Assembly: GCA_934572465.1 (NCBI GenBank)
Contig: CAKTLG010000008.1
Coordinates: 13,427 to 77,426 of the forward strand
Origin: an uncultured Oscillospiraceae bacterium
GTDB taxonomy: Bacteria; Bacillota; Clostridia; Oscillospirales; Oscillospiraceae
DNA length: 64,000 bases
Reading direction: 5' to 3'
The position numbers were made by a program, and so were the translations under genes. Shown in pieces: positions 49,898 through 59,753 of the stretch (positions are counted from its first letter, which is position 1; each line of letters opens with the position of its first letter). The notes beneath the pieces were generated by a model. It was not told the DNA's origin and did no database searches. It saw only the letters and a program-made list of their open reading frames with translations.

Positions 49898-50926
49898 TCA
49901 GTTGATCTGCTTGCGGCGGCTGAGGTTCATCGTGCCGTCCTGCATGTCCTGAATGCTCTCAAGGCTCTTGCCCGTGCCCTCGGCCACGCACTGGATGGCG
50001 TTCTCCGCCACGACGGCATGGATGCCCGTGCGGGCGGTGACGAGCTTATCAAAGCCGCGCACAAGGCTGCCGCCGCCGGTCATGACGATGCCGTTGTTGG
50101 AAATGTCGGCGATCAGCTCGGGCGGGGTCTTTTCGAGCACAAGGTGGACCTCCTCCATGATGCGCTCAACCGGCTCTTCAAAGGCGTCCATCATCTCCGT
50201 CGACGAAACGGAGATCAGCTTGGGAAGACCGGTGAGCAGACAGCGGCCCTTGACCTCCATGCTCGTCTCCTCCTCGGGCGGGAAGACGCAGCCGATGCGC
50301 ATTTTCATCTCCTCGGCCGTGCGCTCGCCGACGAGCAGGTTGTGCTTGCGGCGCATATACTTCACGACCGCCTCGTTGAACTGGTCGCCCGCGATCTTGA
50401 TCGACGACGATTCGACCACGCCGGAGAGGGAGATCACGGCGATATCGGTCGTACCGCCGCCGATGTCGATGATCATGTGGCCCTCGGGCTGGGTGATGTC
50501 GATGCCCGCGCCGATCGCCGCGGCGACCGGCTCCTCAATGAGATACACGCGGCGCGCGCCGGCCTGGATGCCAGCGTCGATAACCGCGCGCTCCTCGACC
50601 TCGGTGATGCCGGAGGGGACGCAGATGATGATGCGCGGCTTGAACAGCTGGAATCCCATTACCTTGCGGAGGAACTCCTTGATCATGCGCTCGGTGACCT
50701 CATAGTCGGAGATGACGCCCTCGCGCAGCGGGCGGATGGCGATGATGTTGCCCGGCGTACGGCCCAGCATGGCCTGCGCGTCCGCGCCGACCTTCAAGAG
50801 CTTGCCGGTATTCTTGTCGAGCGCAACGACCGAGGGTTCGTTGAGCACGATGCCCTTATCCTTAATATAGATCAGCACCGACGCGGTGCCGAGATCCATG
50901 CCGATATCCTTGGTGAAAGAAAACAT
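49898..50926 (-). CDS. mreB: MreB/Mbl-type actin homologue
   Basis: A 342-aa bacterial actin that guides lateral wall synthesis. It has KDIGMDLGTASVLIYIKDKG (phosphate 1), DIGGGTTDIAVISL (phosphate 2) and GIVMTGGGSLVRGFDKL (adenosine motif). Length is normal. It is not next to mreC/mreD, so it could be an Mbl or MreBH-type paralogue. It has its own strong promoter and an RBS AAGAGGTAA. Confidence 0.94.
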   Translation of the reverse strand: MFSFTKDIGMDLGTASVLIYIKDKGIVLNEPSVVALDKNTGKLLKVGADAQAMLGRTPGNIIAIRPLREGVISDYEVTERMIKEFLRKVMGFQLFKPRIIICVPSGITEVEERAVIDAGIQAGARRVYLIEEPVAAAIGAGIDITQPEGHMIIDIGGGTTDIAVISLSGVVESSSIKIAGDQFNEAVVKYMRRKHNLLVGERTAEEMKMRIGCVFPPEEETSMEVKGRCLLTGLPKLISVSSTEMMDAFEEPVERIMEEVHLVLEKTPPELIADISNNGIVMTGGGSLVRGFDKLVTARTGIHAVVAENAIQCVAEGTGKSLESIQDMQDGTMNLSRRKQIN

Positions 50927-50993
50927 AGCGTGTTACCTCTTATTCTCTGAAGACTTCAGCGGGCGGAAGCCCATATTGTTCCATGTTGCCCCC

Positions 50994-51022
50994 ATTATAA
51001 CGGCAGAAAAACAAGTTTGCAA
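50994..51022 (-). promoter_or_regulatory. Sigma-A promoter for mreB
   Basis: On the minus strand TTGCAA (51022-51017), 17-bp spacer, perfect TATAAT (50999-50994), about 68 bp before the mreB start. Confidence 0.82.
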
Positions 51023-51244
51023 TAGCATTGTGCGCGTTTTTTCGCGCGCTAACAGGGGAAAAATACGGAAAAGAAAGCTGCGCCGCAGACTTTTGTCTCC
51101 GCAGACGCAAAGCATGTTCAATCTGCAGATCCCGACGACACGTGCGTCGGGATCTGCACTTTGCGCGGAGCGCGTGTCGAGCCTGTGAGGCGCGAAGCGC
51201 AGCGAAACCTTCTCAAAAAAGGCCGCGTCTCTTTTTTGAAGACC
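51023..51244. terminator. Intergenic region with two hairpins, terminator of comF
   Basis: No gene is seen here. Two structures stand out. One is a perfect 13-bp stem (51125-51157, GCAGATCCCGACG / CGTCGGGATCTGC). The other is an A/T-armed hairpin (51213-51238, CAAAAAAG / CTTTTTTG) that would end the comF transcript on the minus strand. Confidence 0.6.
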
Positions 51245-51889
51245 TCAGTCCTCGTCCGCCGCGGCCAGCGTCGCGCAAAGAACGCTTTCCGCGCCCGCGT
51301 CCTTGAGCACGCGCGCGGCCTCGCGCAGCGTCGCGCCGGTCGTAAGGATATCGTCGACGAGCAGGATGCGCGCGCCGCGGATCTTTTCCCTGTTCACGGC
51401 GGCGTATGCGCCCGCGACATTCTTCTGCCGCTCCTCGCGCGAGGTGAGCGACGACTGCGCGGGATTGTTTTTCGTCTTTTGCAGCAGCGTTTCCGGCTGC
51501 GTGTCCCAATGGCGGCACAACTCGCGCGCAAGCAGGTACGACTGGTCGTACCCGCGCTCCTGTCTGCGCTTTTTCGACACGGGAACATAAGTCACAAGGT
51601 CGAACTGCCCGCCGAAATGCTCGGCGGCAGCCTGCGTCAGAATGTCGCCGAAGCCCGCGCAGCGGCTCTGTCCCGCGTGGAACTTATAGCTCAGCAGCGC
51701 GTCGCGCACGATGCCCTCATATTTGAGCGGGGCAAGGCACGCGCCGATCCCGCTGCGCTCGTGGAGCGGCGTTTTGCAGTAGGGCAGGGCCTTTTCGCAC
51801 GCGGGGCATACGCCGCGCACGCCAGTCTTCCCGCAAAATGCGCAGCGCGGCGGAAAAAGCAGGGACGCGAGCGATTCCAGCACGCTCAT
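51245..51889 (-). CDS. comF: ComF-family phosphoribosyltransferase-like protein
   Basis: A 214-aa protein. The N-terminus has a zinc-knuckle of two CxxC pairs (CAFCGKTGVRGVCPACEKALPYC). The PRTase-like domain shows VTYVPVSKKRRQERGYDQS and the PRPP loop ILLVDDILTTGATL. ComF is needed for DNA uptake in competent Bacillus, but homologues are widespread in non-competent species. Its ATG overlaps the stop of recD2 by 4 bp, so the two are coupled. Confidence 0.9.
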   Translation of the reverse strand: MSVLESLASLLFPPRCAFCGKTGVRGVCPACEKALPYCKTPLHERSGIGACLAPLKYEGIVRDALLSYKFHAGQSRCAGFGDILTQAAAEHFGGQFDLVTYVPVSKKRRQERGYDQSYLLARELCRHWDTQPETLLQKTKNNPAQSSLTSREERQKNVAGAYAAVNREKIRGARILLVDDILTTGATLREAARVLKDAGAESVLCATLAAADED

Positions 51890-54102
51890 TTTTCCTCCCC
51901 ACCTTTCCTTAGCCGCCATTTCAGTCCGCTGTAGCGGCGGCTGCGGCGGTCGTTCTCCGCCATTTTGTTGACGGCGGAATCGTCGCCGACGATGACGAGC
52001 AGCTCGCGCGCGCGGGTGATGGCGGTATACAGCACGCCGCGCACCATCAGCGACGGCGCGCACGGCGCGCCAACAAACACGACGCCGCGGTACTCGCTGC
52101 CCTGCGATTTATGTACAGTCATGGCGTAGGCCATGTCCAATTCCGCAAGCATGTCGGCGGTATAGGTCGCGATGCGGTCGTCGAAGACGATCTCAAGCAG
52201 CTCGCCGCTCGGGTCGATGCGCGCGATGCGCCCCACGTCGCCGTTGAAGATGCCCGTGCCAGCGGTGCCGTCCTCCTTCTGCCAGACGACGTCGTAGTCG
52301 TTGCGCGTCTGCATGACGCGGTCGCCCTCGCGGAAGGTAAGCTCGCCGAAGCGGCGCTCCTTTTTGTCGGGCCGCGGCGGATTCAGCGCGGCCTGCAACG
52401 CAAAGTTGAGCGACCGCGTGCCCGCGTCGCCGCGCCGCGTGGGGGTAAGCACCTGCAATTCCTCGGCGGGGATGCCCATTTTGTCGGGAAGGCGGGTCTT
52501 GCACAGCTCGACCACCGTTTCCACGAGCCGCACGCTGTCGCGGCGGGGGAGGAAGAAAAAGTCGTTCGACGCGGCGTTTTTCAGCTCCGGCGGCATACCG
52601 GTGTTGACAAGGTGCGCGTTGCGCACGATCATCGACTGCTCAGCCTGCCGGAAGATATCGCGCAGCGCAACGGCCGCAATGCGCCCGCTGCGAATGAGGT
52701 CAGAAAATACATTGCCCGCGCCGACGCTCGGCAGCTGGTCGGGATCGCCGACGAGAACGAGGCGGCACCCCGGGCGCAGCGCCGCGAGCAGCGCGCGCAT
52801 GAGCGCGAGGTCGACCATCGACGTCTCATCCACAATGAGCGCGTCGGCCTCAAGCGGCTCCTTTTCGCCTTTGGTAAATGTGACCTCGCCGGTCTGGTCG
52901 TTCCATGTCATGCCGAGCATACGGTGGATGGTCTGCGCGTCGCGCGAGCACAGCTCGCCCATGCGCTTGGCCGCGCGCCCCGTGGGCGCGGCGAGCAGGA
53001 CGTTCAATCCCATGCGCTCAAAAAGCGCGACGATCGCGCGCACGCTCGTCGTTTTGCCCGTGCCGGGGCCGCCGGTGAGCAATAATAATTCTTCCTTTGC
53101 CGCAAGCTCCACGGCCTGCCGCTGGAGCGGGGCGTACTGCACGCCCTGCTCGCGCTCGATCTCGCTGATCGTGCGCGCCACGCCGCGCAGCGCGTCGGGC
53201 CTGTCCAGAAGCATGGCGTTCAGCCGCGCGGCGACATAGGTCTCGTCCTCCCAGCTGCTGCGCAGATAGCAGGCCGTCACATTCGCCACCGGCTCCTGCA
53301 CGACGCGGCGCAGCGCAATGAGATCGTCAAGGCTCTTTTCCGCCGCGTCGACATCGCAGTCGAGCAGCTGAGCGGTCGCGGCAAGGAGCTTTTCGCGCGG
53401 AAGGAAGACGTGCCCGCCCGCGTCGCGGTTGTGGGACAGCTCAAAAAGAAGTCCCGCCTCGGTGCGGCGCGACGCGTCGCCGCCGAAACCCATTGAAAGC
53501 GCGATCTCGTCGCAGACGGAAAAGTCCACGCCGAACGCGCTGTCGGAGAGCAGGTAGGGGTCGCGCTCAAGCGCGGCCATCGCATTTGCGCCGAAGCGCC
53601 GGTAGAGCGGCACGCTGAGCGCGGCGGGCAGGTCGTAATGCGAAAGAAATTCCATCACGCGGCGCAGGCCCATCTGCTCGTTGAAGGCCATGGAGATCTC
53701 CTGCGCGCGCTTCGCGGTCATGCCCTTGATGGCCGTGAGCTTTTCCGGCTCAGACTCGATGACCTCGAGCGTCCGCTCGCCAAAGCGCGCAACGAGCTTT
53801 TCCGCCGTCGCCGGCCCCACGCCGCGCACAACGCCGGAGGCGAGGTAGTTCAGTATCTCCGTCTCGTTCGAGGGCAGGTACCGCTCGACCTCCGTGGCCG
53901 AGAACTGCTCGCCGTACTGCGGATGGGAGGAAAACGCGCCCGTGGCGGTCAGGCTCTCGCCCGGGGCGGCGCAGGGAACGCAGCCCACGAGCGTCAAAAG
54001 CTCGCCGTCGTCCGTCACGAGGCGCAGCACGGCATAGCCGTTCTCCTCGTTCTGGAAAACGACGGACATCACCGTGCCCATGATCGTCGTTTCTTCTCCC
54101 AT
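51886..54102 (-). CDS. recD2: ATP-dependent RecD-like DNA helicase (RecD2)
   Basis: A 738-aa 5'-3' helicase of superfamily 1B. The N-terminal OB-like part is followed by helix-hairpin-helix segments (ASGVVRGVGPATAEKLVARFG) and the helicase core with LLTGGPGTGKTTSVRAIVALF (motif I), VDETSMVDLALM (motif II), GDPDQLPSVGAG (motif III) and AMTVHKSQGSEY (motif V). The ATG at 54102 with TTAGGAGA upstream is preferred to the upstream frame. RecD2 acts in repair without RecBC. Confidence 0.94.
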   Translation of the reverse strand: MGEETTIMGTVMSVVFQNEENGYAVLRLVTDDGELLTLVGCVPCAAPGESLTATGAFSSHPQYGEQFSATEVERYLPSNETEILNYLASGVVRGVGPATAEKLVARFGERTLEVIESEPEKLTAIKGMTAKRAQEISMAFNEQMGLRRVMEFLSHYDLPAALSVPLYRRFGANAMAALERDPYLLSDSAFGVDFSVCDEIALSMGFGGDASRRTEAGLLFELSHNRDAGGHVFLPREKLLAATAQLLDCDVDAAEKSLDDLIALRRVVQEPVANVTACYLRSSWEDETYVAARLNAMLLDRPDALRGVARTISEIEREQGVQYAPLQRQAVELAAKEELLLLTGGPGTGKTTSVRAIVALFERMGLNVLLAAPTGRAAKRMGELCSRDAQTIHRMLGMTWNDQTGEVTFTKGEKEPLEADALIVDETSMVDLALMRALLAALRPGCRLVLVGDPDQLPSVGAGNVFSDLIRSGRIAAVALRDIFRQAEQSMIVRNAHLVNTGMPPELKNAASNDFFFLPRRDSVRLVETVVELCKTRLPDKMGIPAEELQVLTPTRRGDAGTRSLNFALQAALNPPRPDKKERRFGELTFREGDRVMQTRNDYDVVWQKEDGTAGTGIFNGDVGRIARIDPSGELLEIVFDDRIATYTADMLAELDMAYAMTVHKSQGSEYRGVVFVGAPCAPSLMVRGVLYTAITRARELLVIVGDDSAVNKMAENDRRSRRYSGLKWRLRKGGEEK

Positions 54103-54113
54103 AGCAGCTTCTC

Positions 54114-54446
54114 CTAAGTCAAAATATCGGGCAGCTCCCCGGGGCGGCAGAGCGCCACATCGTAATCGTCGCGGCACAGAAGCTCCGCCACGCGGCGGTA
54201 CTCTTCTTCAAGGCCGCAGTCCACGATCACGATGCGCGAAAAGCCGCCCTCCTCATAGCGCGAGCGCTCCAGCGCGCGCACCGTGTACTCCAGCTTCCTC
54301 TCCGCGCCGCGCACCGGCACAAGCGCGATGGCCGGTACCGTTCCGCGCCGGCGCGGGTGTACGATGGCCGAAACGAGCAGAAAGATCACCGCCGTCAGGC
54401 CGATGGCGGCGAGCGCCGCCACAACGCCGTCCTGCAAGAGCCGCAT
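54114..54446 (-). CDS. Small membrane-anchored hypothetical protein
   Basis: A 110-aa protein with one N-terminal membrane helix (about residues 10-30) and a cytoplasmic domain (VPAIALVPVRGAERKLEYTVRALE, then RIVIVDCGLEEEYRRVAELLCRDDYDVALCRPGEL). The pattern of that domain recalls the first half of a nucleotide-diphospho-sugar transferase fold, but catalytic motifs are absent. GAGG precedes the ATG at 54446. It is 11 bp upstream of recD2. The function is unknown. Confidence 0.72.
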   Translation of the reverse strand: MRLLQDGVVAALAAIGLTAVIFLLVSAIVHPRRRGTVPAIALVPVRGAERKLEYTVRALERSRYEEGGFSRIVIVDCGLEEEYRRVAELLCRDDYDVALCRPGELPDILT

Positions 54447-54492
54447 ATTCATCACCTCGCGCCATTCTACGGCGCGGACGGGCAGGGCGTGC

Positions 54493-57321
54493 TTAGCCCT
54501 TCAGCGCTTTTTTCAGATACTGCCCCGTGTAGGACTTTTCGCACGCGGCGACCTCCTCCGGCGTGCCGGCGGCGACGAGGGTGCCGCCGCCGCTGCCGCC
54601 CTCGGGGCCGAGGTCTAGGATAAAGTCTGCGCACTTGATCACGTCCAGGTTGTGCTCGATGACGAGCACGGTGTTGCCCGCGTCGACAAGGCGCTGCAAA
54701 ACCTCAAGCAGCTTTTTCACGTCGTCCGTGTGCAGTCCCGTCGTCGGTTCGTCGAGGATATAGATGGTCCGCCCCGTCGAGCGCTTACTGAGCTCGCTTG
54801 CGAGCTTCACGCGCTGCGCCTCGCCGCCGGACAGGGTGGTCGAGGACTGGCCGAGGCGGATATAGCCGAGGCCCACCTCGCTGAGCGTGCGGAGCTTTGC
54901 CTCAAGCTTGGGAAGGTCGCGGAAAAACTCCAGCGCCTCCTCCACCGTCATCTCAAGCACGTCCGCGATGCTCTTGCCCTTGTAGCGGACCTCGAGCGTT
55001 TCACGGTTGTAGCGCTTGCCCTTGCAGACCTCGCACGGCACGTAGATATCGGGCAGGAAGTGCATCTCGATCTTGAGCTGGCCGTCGCCCGAGCAGGCCT
55101 CGCACCGGCCGCCGCGCACATTGAAGCTGAAGCGGCCCGCGGCATAGCCGCGCGCCTTCGCGTCCGGAGTCGAAGCAAAGAGGTCGCGGATGTCGTTGAA
55201 GAGATTCGTATACGTCGCGGGGTTGGAGCGCGGCGTGCGGCCGATGGGGCTCTGGTCGATGCAGATGACCTTGTCGAGAAACTCCTCGCCCTCGATGGCC
55301 CTGCACCGGCCGGGGTGCACCTTCATGCGGTTCAAGTCCGCGCCGAGCTTTTTATAGATGATCTCGTTGACGAGCGAGGATTTGCCGCTGCCCGAGACGC
55401 CCGTGACACACGTGAACGTCCCGAGCGGGATGGAGACGTCGAGCTCCTTGAGGTTATTTTCCCGCGCGCCGCGCACGGTGAGGAAATTGCCATTGCCCGC
55501 GCGGCGCTCTTTCGGCACTTCGATCTTCTTTTTGCCGCTGAGGTACTGGCCGGTCAGGGAATTCGGGTCCGCCATGACCTCCTGCGGCGTGCCGCAGGAC
55601 ACGACCTGTCCGCCGTGCGCGCCCGCGCCGGGGCCGATGTCGATAAGATAGTCCGCCGCGCGCATCGTGTCCTCGTCATGCTCGACGACGATGAGCGTGT
55701 TGCCAAGGTCGCGCAATCTCTTGAGCGTGGCAAGCAGCTTGTCGTTGTCGCGCTGGTGCAATCCGATGGACGGCTCGTCGAGGATATAGAGGACGCCCAT
55801 CAGGCTCGAGCCGATCTGCGTGGCAAGCCGGATGCGCTGGGCCTCGCCGCCGGAGAGCGTCGCGCTCGCGCGCGAAAGCGTCAGGTACTCAAGGCCCACT
55901 GAGCGCAGGAAGCCGAGGCGGTTTTTGATCTCCTTCAAAATGCGCTCGCCGATGCGCAGCTGCTGCTCCGTGAGCGTCAGCTTATCCACAAAGTCCAGCG
56001 CGTCGACGACGGATTTTTCGCAGTAGTCGCTGATGCTCAGATCCCCGACCGTCACGGCGAGGGATTCGCGGCGCAGCCTCTTGCCCTTGCAGGCGGGGCA
56101 GGGGCACTCGCTCATGCAGCTCTCCAGCTCCTCGCGCACGCCGTCGCTCTGCGTTTCGCGGTAGCGGCGCTCCAGGTTGGGCAGAATACCCTCAAACGCC
56201 TGATAAAGCGTCCCCTTGCCGCGCGGCTGGTCGTACTGCAATTCAAGTTTTTCGCCCTTTGTACCGTACAGGATAACGTCCATGACCTCTTTCGGCAGCT
56301 TTTCCACAGGATCACGGAGCGAGAAATGATACTTTTTTGAAAGCGCCTCGAAATACATGCGCGAAATGCCGTCGCCGCGCACGTTGTTCCAGCCCGAGGC
56401 GCAGATCGCGCCGTCGAGCAGCGATACGCTCTTGTTCGGGATGACCAGATCGGGGTCGACCTTGAGCTGTGTGCCAAGGCCCGTGCACTCGGGACACGCG
56501 CCGAAGGGGTTGTTGAACGAGAACATACGGGGGCTGAGCTCCTCGATGGAGATGCCGCAGTCCTCGCAGGCATAGTTCTGGGAAAAGAGGATGTCGCGCT
56601 CGTCCGGCAGGATGTTTGCCAGCACCAGCCCGCCCGAGAGCGCCGCAGCCGTCTCGCACGAGTCGGTCAGGCGGTGGACGATGTCGGGACGGAGGATCAA
56701 ACGGTCGACCACGACTTCAATGTTGTGCTTTTTGTTCTTATCGAGCCGGATCTCCTCCGACAGATCGTACATACTCCCGTCGGCGCGGACGCGGACGTAG
56801 CCGGACTTGCGCGCATCCTCGAAAATCTTGGCGTGCTCGCCCTTTTTTCCGCGGATGACCGGCGCCATGATCTGCACGCGCGTCCCCTCGCCCAGCGCCA
56901 TGAGCTGGTCGATGATCTGGTCGATGGACTGCTGGCGGATCTCTTTGCCGCAGTTGGGGCAGTGCGGCGTGCCGACGCGCGCCCAGAGCAGACGCAGATA
57001 GTCATAGATCTCCGTCACCGTACCGACGGTGGAGCGGGGGTTCTGCGAGGTGGTCTTCTGGTCGATGGAAATGGCGGGGGAGAGGCCCTCGATATAGTCG
57101 ACGTCGGGCTTTTCCTTCTGTCCGAGGAACATACGGGCGTAGGACGACAGGCTCTCCACATAGCGGCGCTGGCCCTCGGCATAGATGGTGTCGAACGCAA
57201 GCGACGATTTGCCGCTGCCGGAAAGCCCCGTGATGACGGTCAGCGCGTCGCGGGGGATCTCGACGTCGATGTTCTTGAGGTTATTTTCTCTTGCTCCCTT
57301 GACAAAGATCTTACTTGGCAT
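54493..57321 (-). CDS. uvrA: Excinuclease ABC subunit A
   Basis: A 942-aa damage-recognition ATPase of nucleotide excision repair. Two ABC modules: Walker [19 protein letters not shown] and [18 protein letters not shown]; signature [16 protein letters not shown] and [15 protein letters not shown]. Zinc modules [11 protein letters not shown]...CPEC and [27 protein letters not shown]. The ATG at 57321 (AGGAGA nine bases upstream) is the likely start. uvrB is 2.4 kb further upstream on the same strand. Confidence 0.97.
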   Translation of the reverse strand: MPSKIFVKGARENNLKNIDVEIPRDALTVITGLSGSGKSSLAFDTIYAEGQRRYVESLSSYARMFLGQKEKPDVDYIEGLSPAISIDQKTTSQNPRSTVGTVTEIYDYLRLLWARVGTPHCPNCGKEIRQQSIDQIIDQLMALGEGTRVQIMAPVIRGKKGEHAKIFEDARKSGYVRVRADGSMYDLSEEIRLDKNKKHNIEVVVDRLILRPDIVHRLTDSCETAAALSGGLVLANILPDERDILFSQNYACEDCGISIEELSPRMFSFNNPFGACPECTGLGTQLKVDPDLVIPNKSVSLLDGAICASGWNNVRGDGISRMYFEALSKKYHFSLRDPVEKLPKEVMDVILYGTKGEKLELQYDQPRGKGTLYQAFEGILPNLERRYRETQSDGVREELESCMSECPCPACKGKRLRRESLAVTVGDLSISDYCEKSVVDALDFVDKLTLTEQQLRIGERILKEIKNRLGFLRSVGLEYLTLSRASATLSGGEAQRIRLATQIGSSLMGVLYILDEPSIGLHQRDNDKLLATLKRLRDLGNTLIVVEHDEDTMRAADYLIDIGPGAGAHGGQVVSCGTPQEVMADPNSLTGQYLSGKKKIEVPKERRAGNGNFLTVRGARENNLKELDVSIPLGTFTCVTGVSGSGKSSLVNEIIYKKLGADLNRMKVHPGRCRAIEGEEFLDKVICIDQSPIGRTPRSNPATYTNLFNDIRDLFASTPDAKARGYAAGRFSFNVRGGRCEACSGDGQLKIEMHFLPDIYVPCEVCKGKRYNRETLEVRYKGKSIADVLEMTVEEALEFFRDLPKLEAKLRTLSEVGLGYIRLGQSSTTLSGGEAQRVKLASELSKRSTGRTIYILDEPTTGLHTDDVKKLLEVLQRLVDAGNTVLVIEHNLDVIKCADFILDLGPEGGSGGGTLVAAGTPEEVAACEKSYTGQYLKKALKG

Positions 57322-57387
57322 GAACTGATATCTCCTGTTGCTCATTTTGCGATCGCAAGACGAGCGTACTCCAATGAATTTTTTATG

Positions 57388-58350
57388 TCAACCTTTTTCT
57401 GTACACGCAGCGCCGCAGTATGCCAGCGCGAAGCGCACCGCGCCCTCGCGCAGCAGGTCGATGTTGCGCTCGTCGAACATCCGGTCGCGGCCGGTATGTA
57501 TTCTATCCATGTACCAGCCGAAGATCCGGCTCCTTTTCAGCGCGCACACGCCAACGCCGCGCGCAAAGCGCGCCTGATCGCTGGGGTAGAAGCCGAACGA
57601 ACGCACGACCTCGCTCGTCTTATCGCCGCCCGCGGCGAAGCATTTTTCCAGCAGCGCGAGCACCGCTTCGTCCTTCTTGAGCGCCTTCGTGGGGAAAAGC
57701 TGGAGCGAATCGCCGTCCGACACACAGTCGAAATTCACGACGAGCGCGTGCCGCTGCGCCTCCCTGCACCGCTTTGCCAGCGCCGTGGAGCCGAGCAGGC
57801 CCTTCTCCTCGTTGTCAAAGTAGATGCAGCAGACGTCGCTGCGCAGCGCCTCGGGCAGCGCGAGCAATATCTCCGTCAGCGTCACGGTGCCGCTCGTGTT
57901 GTCGTTCGCGGTGTGCTTGTTGGCCTTGCCGTTGAAGATCCACCACAGACAGAACAGCAGCATGAAATAGGTGACACCGAGCGCCGCGCCGAACGGCGCG
58001 TCCGGCCACAGCATCAGCAGCGCGATCTCCGCGGCAAAGCACGGCGCCAGCATGACGACGGTGAGCAGCAGCTGATACAGCCCGTACCAGAGCATGTTGC
58101 GCGGCGTGATGAAGTTCGGGGCGGGCAGCACGGCGCAGGTGTCGTAATGCGCGGTGAAGATGAGCTTCGCCTTCTCCGGATCGCCGATGATGATGTTGCG
58201 GCTTCTGCCAAGGCCCTTTTCAAGCTTTACCTCCGGCTCATAGCCGCGCTCGCGCAGCAGCGGACAGAGATAGGCCCAAAAGGCCTCCTTCTGCCGCATG
58301 GACTTGCGCACCTCGAACTGCTCCAGAATGACTCTTGCTTCCTCGGTCAC
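57388..58350 (-). CDS. M28-like aminopeptidase with internal membrane helices
   Basis: A 320-aa protein. The GTG at 58350 with AAGGAGG eight bases upstream is the likely start. Metal-ligand blocks of M28-type peptidases are present: FTAHYDTC, ANDNTSGTVTL, FDNEEKGLLGS, NFDCVSDGD and IHTGRD. Unusually, about residues 90-140 form two to three membrane helices between the first two metal blocks (LLTVVMLAPCFAAEIALLML, then VTYFMLLFCLWWIF), so the catalytic halves would lie on one side of the membrane. Substrate unknown. Confidence 0.78.
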   Translation of the reverse strand: MTEEARVILEQFEVRKSMRQKEAFWAYLCPLLRERGYEPEVKLEKGLGRSRNIIIGDPEKAKLIFTAHYDTCAVLPAPNFITPRNMLWYGLYQLLLTVVMLAPCFAAEIALLMLWPDAPFGAALGVTYFMLLFCLWWIFNGKANKHTANDNTSGTVTLTEILLALPEALRSDVCCIYFDNEEKGLLGSTALAKRCREAQRHALVVNFDCVSDGDSLQLFPTKALKKDEAVLALLEKCFAAGGDKTSEVVRSFGFYPSDQARFARGVGVCALKRSRIFGWYMDRIHTGRDRMFDERNIDLLREGAVRFALAYCGAACTEKG

Positions 58351-58363
58351 GGGATGCCCCTCC

Positions 58364-58852
58364 TTACACAATGATGTTCGCAAATTTCGCGCGCACGAGC
58401 GCGGCGAGGTCGCGGGGAGAAAGCTCGACCTGACAGCCGATCCTGCCCGCCGAGACGATCATCGCAGGAAGCTCCTCCGCCGAGGCGTGGAACACGGTGG
58501 GGAATAATTTCTTCATCCCCACGGGCGAGCAGCCGCCGTGAACATAGCCTGTGAGCGGCAGGAGCTCCTTCTGGCGGATCATTTCAATAGACTTTTCGCC
58601 CACGGCCTTTGCAGCCTTCTTGAGATCAAGATTCTCCGCCACCGGCACGTCGAAAACGTAATGCTGTCCGCTCGCGCCGCGCGCGACGAGCGTCTTGAAG
58701 ACGATCGCGGGGTCGAAGCCCATGGACTGCGCCACCGTCACGCCATCGACGGCGACGCCCTCCTCATGGGGATAGGTGTGGGGCGTGTAGGCAAGCTTCT
58801 TCTGCTCGAGCACGCGCATCACATTGGTCTTTTCTTCCTTATTCTTTGCCAT
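58364..58852 (-). CDS. ybaK: Cys-tRNA(Pro) deacylase, YbaK/EbsC family
   Basis: A 162-aa trans-editing enzyme that hydrolyses mischarged Cys-tRNA(Pro). Family features: YPHEEGVAVDGVTVAQSMGF near the N-terminus, FKTLVARG with the conserved Lys, and GYVHGGCSPVGMKK. Length is normal. RBS AAAGGAGG. It is 14 bp upstream of the M28-like gene. Confidence 0.93.
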   Translation of the reverse strand: MAKNKEEKTNVMRVLEQKKLAYTPHTYPHEEGVAVDGVTVAQSMGFDPAIVFKTLVARGASGQHYVFDVPVAENLDLKKAAKAVGEKSIEMIRQKELLPLTGYVHGGCSPVGMKKLFPTVFHASAEELPAMIVSAGRIGCQVELSPRDLAALVRAKFANIIV

Positions 58853-58873
58853 CGCGGCAGCCTCCTTTGCAGG

Positions 58874-59734
58874 TCATTTCAGAATGTACACACAGGCGAG
58901 GATACAGCAGAGCCCCAGCAGCGCCGTCACGCCGAACGGCTCGCCGAAGACGAGCGTGCCGACGAGCGAGGCGACCACCGGCTCGATGCTCGCCATAATG
59001 CTGGCCCTGCCGCTCTCAACGTTCGCAAGCCCCTTTGTGTAGAGGATATAGGGCGCGACGGTGGAGAGCAGCACCAGCCCCGCGGCAAGCAGCGCATTTT
59101 GCGGCACGCTCAGAACGGACGCGAGGTTGCTCCAGTCGGCGACGAACAGCGCGCCGAGCGCGGCGAAGACAAACGTCCACAGCACGACCGTCATCGCGCC
59201 GTAGTGCCGCAGCCCGAAGGGCGCGAAGATCGAATAGAGCGCATAGAAGAACGCCGCGCCGAGGCCGAACAAAAGCCCCTGCGCCGTCAGCGACAGTCCG
59301 CCCGTAAAAACGCCCGTCACAAGCGCGCAGCCGAGAAAGGCGAGCGCGAGGGCAAGGAGCTTTCTGCCCGTGATCTTCTCCTTGAAGACGAGCGCGCTCA
59401 TCACGACCACCATCGCCGGCGCGGTATAGAGCAGGATCGCGCTGACGGACAGCGAGCAGAGCTTCTGCGCGTTGAAGTAGCAGAGCGTGAAGAGCACGAC
59501 GCTGACGATGCCCGTGGCGGCAAAGATCGGCAGATGCTTTGGTTTCACGTGGAACACGCCGCGGTCGGTGCACAGGAAAAAGAGCACGAGCGCCGCAAGG
59601 CCGCCGGCGTTGCGGATGACGACAAGGTTCTCCGGCGTGATGCCCGCGTTGAGCAGCGGGCGGTTAAAAAGCCCGATGCAGCCCCAGCAGGCGGCGGCCG
59701 CAAGAATGCAGGCGTAGGATACGTATTTTTTCAC
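58874..59734 (-). CDS. EamA/DMT-family transporter
   Basis: A 286-aa membrane protein with ten predicted helices in two EamA repeats (first starting at YVSYACILAAAACWGCIGLF, second at LLFGLGAAFFYALYSIF). Such carriers usually export amino acids or metabolites; no substrate can be assigned. The start is taken as the GTG at 59734, since the frame upstream overlaps uvrB and is not family-like. The RBS is weak (AAGAAAGAGA). It lies 19 bp after uvrB. Confidence 0.85.
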   Translation of the reverse strand: MKKYVSYACILAAAACWGCIGLFNRPLLNAGITPENLVVIRNAGGLAALVLFFLCTDRGVFHVKPKHLPIFAATGIVSVVLFTLCYFNAQKLCSLSVSAILLYTAPAMVVVMSALVFKEKITGRKLLALALAFLGCALVTGVFTGGLSLTAQGLLFGLGAAFFYALYSIFAPFGLRHYGAMTVVLWTFVFAALGALFVADWSNLASVLSVPQNALLAAGLVLLSTVAPYILYTKGLANVESGRASIMASIEPVVASLVGTLVFGEPFGVTALLGLCCILACVYILK

Positions 59735-59753
59735 GGGTTTTGTCTCTTTCTTC

